Assembly: GCF_009362785.1 (NCBI RefSeq)
Contig: NZ_WHNQ01000026.1
Span: forward strand, 1-64,000
Origin: Paraburkholderia atlantica
Lineage (GTDB): Bacteria > Pseudomonadota > Gammaproteobacteria > Burkholderiales > Burkholderiaceae
Length of the DNA: 64,000 nt
Direction: 5' to 3'
Positions 61,278 through 64,000 of this stretch are shown here, one piece after another. Position numbers and translations under genes: made by a program. The notes beneath the pieces were generated by a model. It did not search any database and was not told the origin of the DNA. It saw nothing but the letters and a program-made list of their open reading frames with translations. The stretch's first letter is position 1. Each line of letters starts with the position of its first letter.

Positions 61278-62024
61278 CTACTTCCTCAATTCCGCCACGA
61301 AGTCGTAGTAATCGTTGCGGCAGTACGTGTCCGTCAACTCGATCGCGCGCTGATCCGCCGTATAGCCCACGCGCGTGATTAACAGCAACGCCTCGTTCGG
61401 CGCGATGCTCATCTGCTGCGCGATCTCGTCGCTCGCGTTCACCGCGCGAAAGTGCTGCAGCGCGCGCACGATCGTCAATCCGCGGTTCTCCAGGTACGTG
61501 TACAGCGAGTCGCCGATTGCTTGCGGATCGGGAATCACCGCGGCGGGGAACGTCGAATTCTCTACCGCCATCACGATGCCGTCCGCGAGCCGCAGCCGCC
61601 GCAGCCGCGTGACCGCGGCGGCCGGCGACAGCCCCAGCTGGATCACCTCGTCGCGATTGGCCGGCGAGATTTCGCGCGACAGCCACTTCGAACTCGGTGT
61701 AAAGCCGCGCCGCCGCAGCATTTCGCTGAAGCTAGACAGACGCGACAACGGATCTTCATAGCGCGGCGTGATGAAGCTGCCAGCGCCTTGGGTGCGGCGG
61801 ATCAAGCCCTGCTCGACGAGCAGCGCGATCGCCTTACGCGATGTGATGCGCGATACGCCGAGCGCCTCCGAAAGCACGCGCTCCGAGGGGAGCGCCTCGC
61901 CGGCGTTCCAGCGGTTTTCGTGGATCGCGCTGCCGAGCTTGCGGGCAAGTTGCAGATAGAGCGGCGTGTCGTTTTCCGGGTCCGGGCGCAGGTCGCGCCA
62001 GCGGTCTTCCGAGGCAGAGGTCAT
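61278..62024 (-). CDS. GntR-family regulator with UTRA domain (NagR/DasR type)
   Basis: Regulator of 248 residues. The winged helix-turn-helix (about 20-85) contains LPSERVLSEALGVSRITSRKAIALLVEQGLI, and the UTRA effector domain (about 95-240) binds a small metabolite. The end TDTYCRNDYYDFVAELR is typical of the HutC/NagR branch. A GTG three codons upstream (62033) is an alternative start. The aldo/keto reductase is divergent 195 bases away and may be a target, but no sugar-phosphate pathway gene is adjacent to name the ligand. Confidence 0.87.
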   Translation of the reverse strand: MTSASEDRWRDLRPDPENDTPLYLQLARKLGSAIHENRWNAGEALPSERVLSEALGVSRITSRKAIALLVEQGLIRRTQGAGSFITPRYEDPLSRLSSFSEMLRRRGFTPSSKWLSREISPANRDEVIQLGLSPAAAVTRLRRLRLADGIVMAVENSTFPAAVIPDPQAIGDSLYTYLENRGLTIVRALQHFRAVNASDEIAQQMSIAPNEALLLITRVGYTADQRAIELTDTYCRNDYYDFVAELRK

Positions 62025-62219
62025 GGGGCTCACGCAAGATGGGCAAGCGGCAATTTTAAAACATCGGCGCGCCCCGTTATAGCGGGCTTTTGCCTGGCGC
62101 GCCGATGTGAGTCTGCGGAGCCGCTAAACTCGTCTCCAGGTTTTTCGTAGCATGCGTTGCGCGGTGAGACGGCGTGCAATTGCATCGCATCCGGATCGAA
62201 CCACATTCGAGGAGTCAGC

Positions 62220-63065
62220 ATGACGAGCGAGATCGCAAGCGTGAGCTTGCCGGGCGGCGAGCGAATTCCGGCGCTGGGGCAGGGCACGTGGGAGATGGGC
62301 GAGCAGCGGGCAAGACGCGCGGCGGAAATCGATGCGCTGCGCTGCGGCATCGAACTCGGCATGACGCTGATCGACACCGCCGAAATGTACGGCGACGGCG
62401 CAACCGAGTCGCTGCTCGGCGAAGCTCTCGCCGGTTTGCGCGACAAGGTGTTTCTGGTCAGCAAGGTGTATCCGCACAACGCTAGCCGACGCGGCGTGAT
62501 CGCCGCGTGCGAGCAAAGCCTGAAGCGTCTGAAGACGGACCGGCTCGATCTGTATCTGCTGCATTGGCGTGGCTCGGTGCCGCTCGCGGACACCATCGAC
62601 GGCTTCGAGGCGCTGCGGCGCGCGGGCAAGATCCGTCACTGGGGCGTGAGCAACTTCGATACCGACGACATGGAAGAACTCGTGGCGACGCCGGGCGGCG
62701 ACGCGTGCGCGACCAACCAGATTCTGTACAACGTGGCGCGGCGCGGGCCGGAGTTCGATCTGCTGCCATGGCTCGCCGCGCGCGGCATGCCGGCGATGGC
62801 ATATAGCCCGGTCGATCATGCGCGGCTGCCGAAACGCTCGCCGCTCGACGACATCGCCGACGCGCGCGGCGTCTCCGTGTTCCAGGTGGCGCTCGCGTGG
62901 GTGCTGGGCAAGCCCAATGTGTGCGCGATTCCGAAGGCGGCGCGCGTCGAGCATGTGCGCGACAACCATCGCGCGTCGCAACTGGTCCTGGAAGCCGGCG
63001 AACTCGCCGCGCTCGACGCGTACTTCAAGCCGCCGCGCCGCAAGCGTGCGCTGGAGATGTTGTAA
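62220..63065 (+). CDS. Aldo/keto reductase
   Basis: TIM-barrel oxidoreductase of 281 residues with the AKR tetrad: Asp in LIDTAEMYG, Tyr of MYG, Lys in FLVSKVYP and His in YLLHWRG. NADPH-binding segments appear near the end (IPKAARVEHVRDN). Family 5-like members reduce aldehydes or ketones such as 2,5-diketo-gluconate and methylglyoxal; the substrate here is unknown. GGAG at 62211-62214 supports the ATG at 62220. The GntR regulator is divergent upstream. Confidence 0.9.
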   Translation: MTSEIASVSLPGGERIPALGQGTWEMGEQRARRAAEIDALRCGIELGMTLIDTAEMYGDGATESLLGEALAGLRDKVFLVSKVYPHNASRRGVIAACEQSLKRLKTDRLDLYLLHWRGSVPLADTIDGFEALRRAGKIRHWGVSNFDTDDMEELVATPGGDACATNQILYNVARRGPEFDLLPWLAARGMPAMAYSPVDHARLPKRSPLDDIADARGVSVFQVALAWVLGKPNVCAIPKAARVEHVRDNHRASQLVLEAGELAALDAYFKPPRRKRALEML

Positions 63066-63143
63066 ATGCCGGCGCGGCCGCCGTCCGTTGCGGAGCGGCG
63101 GCGCGAGTGGCTCGAAGCGCCGTGGGCGCCGCTGACGCGGCGC

Positions 63144-63605
63144 TCAGGTGCAGGGGTGGTGCTGATGCACGGAGCCGAGCACGGCGACTTCGGCGGGGGT
63201 GTGCTGCAGCGCGTCGTCCGGTACCTGGGCGGCATCGGCGAGGAAGTCGTCGACGATCGACGACACCGGCACGTCGCGCAGACATAGCGACACGCGCTGG
63301 GTTTCGTTGGCGGGGAAGGCGGCGCGTTGGGCGAGGAACAGCACGCCGTACTGATAACCGTGGATGATGCCGCGGATCGCGCCGACGCATTGCCCTTGCG
63401 CGACGTTGTCGTGGCGCTGTTTGCAGTTCTGTACGAGCGAGTAGGCGGAGAAACTCGGGTCGACCGGTGGCGCCGCTTGCGACAAGGTTTGCGCCATTGG
63501 CTGCGCGGGTGTTTGCGCATTGGCGAGCGATGCGAGGCCCAGGGCGGTAGCCATCAGCACGGCGGCTGCCGTGCGGGTCGCGGAGGGGGGGACACTTCTA
63601 TGCAT
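63144..63605 (-). CDS. Rap1a/Tai-family immunity-like secreted protein
   Basis: Protein of 153 residues with a signal peptide ending ASLANA (about residue 30). The mature part has FSAYSLVQNCKQ, QGQCVGAIRGIIHGYQYGV, SLCLRDVP and the end LGSVHQHHPC, with four cysteines placed as in Rap1a/Tai proteins. The first named members neutralise type VI secretion amidase effectors in the periplasm, but the family is broad. No effector or secretion gene lies nearby, so an immunity role is unproven. The start at 63605 places the signal peptide correctly. Confidence 0.7.
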   Translation of the reverse strand: MHRSVPPSATRTAAAVLMATALGLASLANAQTPAQPMAQTLSQAAPPVDPSFSAYSLVQNCKQRHDNVAQGQCVGAIRGIIHGYQYGVLFLAQRAAFPANETQRVSLCLRDVPVSSIVDDFLADAAQVPDDALQHTPAEVAVLGSVHQHHPCT

Positions 63606-63933
63606 GTTGTGGGCCCTCATATCGAACGATGAATTTGATATGAGGCGGTCGTCTCGGATTGGTTCCATAACACTCACACGCAGTGGAGGTTGTGTTCCCG
63701 CCGCTCGCGGTGCGGTTCGCGCCACGATGTGAGGCGCGGCTCGCGCGCTCTCCGGGCCATTCCGTCAGCGCGCGCCGCAGGCGGGCGGGCCGCTCCAACC
63801 GGCCCGCGGCGGTGACGCCCGACCGGGGGATCGGGACGCCACCGCCGTTGCCAGCGGATAGCGGACAGTATGCCGGGACATGTCGCCGGCGGGTAGGGCG
63901 CGGGGGCTCCCTACCCGGAGCAACGGGCGACGC
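63606..63933. other. Intergenic region before the window end, no gene seen
   Basis: About 330 bases on the 5' side of the Rap1a/Tai gene. No frame with family similarity and no strong terminator was found. Its own promoter should lie here. Confidence 0.4.
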
Positions 63934-64000
63934 CTAGTGCCCGATCCCGCCACCGTTGCCACTGCCGCCGTTGCCGCCACCCTTGCCTCCGTGACCGCCG
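63934..64000 (-). CDS. Glycine-rich protein, C-terminal end only
   Basis: The minus-strand frame entering the window codes the last 21 residues of a protein, almost all Gly with Asn, His, Lys and Ser, ending GGGIGH before a TAG at 63934-63936. The rest lies beyond the window, so no function can be given. Chance reading through a GC-rich repeat cannot be excluded. Confidence 0.45.
   Translation of the reverse strand, partial: GGHGGKGGGNGGSGNGGGIGH

Noticed and set aside
1..64000. CRISPR arrays, tRNA/rRNA genes, insertion sequences
   Set aside because: No regularly spaced direct repeats, cloverleaf-like segments or transposase genes with inverted ends were seen by eye; a computed search (tRNAscan, Infernal, ISfinder) would be needed to be sure.

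Overview
This window is high-GC beta-proteobacterial chromosome, most likely Paraburkholderia or Burkholderia. The basis is the gene order argF–DUF3579–rpsT–murJ, the kynBUA/kynR block, the lpxK–Trm112–kdsB–adk run, a second ClpP paralogue and the codon use. The species call is inference. No rRNA, tRNA, CRISPR array, insertion sequence or prophage was seen.

1–11071 is a polyol/sugar-alcohol catabolic locus. On the minus strand lie dalD (D-arabinitol 4-dehydrogenase) and xylB (xylulokinase, cut by the window edge). Divergent to them are an AraC-type regulator, a complete RbsB/RbsA/RbsC-type ABC importer, an erythritol/threitol-dehydrogenase-like zinc enzyme, a second FGGY kinase and an L-xylulose-reductase-like SDR. 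11162–12649 is a small polymorphic-toxin module: a bacterial RNase A-type toxin interrupted by an in-frame TGA, followed by two tandem paralogous CdiI-type immunity genes. 12836–16359 is the kynurenine pathway (kynB-kynU-kynA) with its divergent Lrp-type regulator kynR. 16434–25584 holds single housekeeping and stress genes: flavin reductase, msrA, DUF72, cfa, pdxH, tcdA, a YbbN-type thioredoxin, pirin and eamA. 25640–26284 looks like a decayed Imm52-type immunity gene.

26456–48536 is core genome: amiC-tsaE, queG, ogt-xerD, an acyl-CoA synthetase-like ligase, ybaK, plsY, yajQ, murB, argF, DUF3579, rpsT, murJ, a SirB1-type protein, an HSD10-type SDR, adk, kdsB, Trm112, lpxK, xseA and sodB. Several clear rho-independent terminators separate these units.

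48600–64000 is more accessory and regulatory: a glycine-zipper lipoprotein, an NYN/OST-HTH protein, a stand-alone ClpP, a SigJ-type ECF sigma factor overlapping a catalytically degenerate EAL protein, an MdtD-type efflux pump, a MocR regulator with a three-half-site operator, a DUF2917 protein, a GntR regulator, an aldo/keto reductase, a Rap1a/Tai-like protein and the glycine-rich end of one more protein. It also contains a DNA-binding-domain/citrate-synthase fusion divergent from a CoA-transferase. The most unusual items are that fusion pair with its AATCAA/TTGATT operator, the polyol locus with two FGGY kinases and three unrelated dehydrogenases, and the interrupted RNase toxin with duplicated immunity genes.
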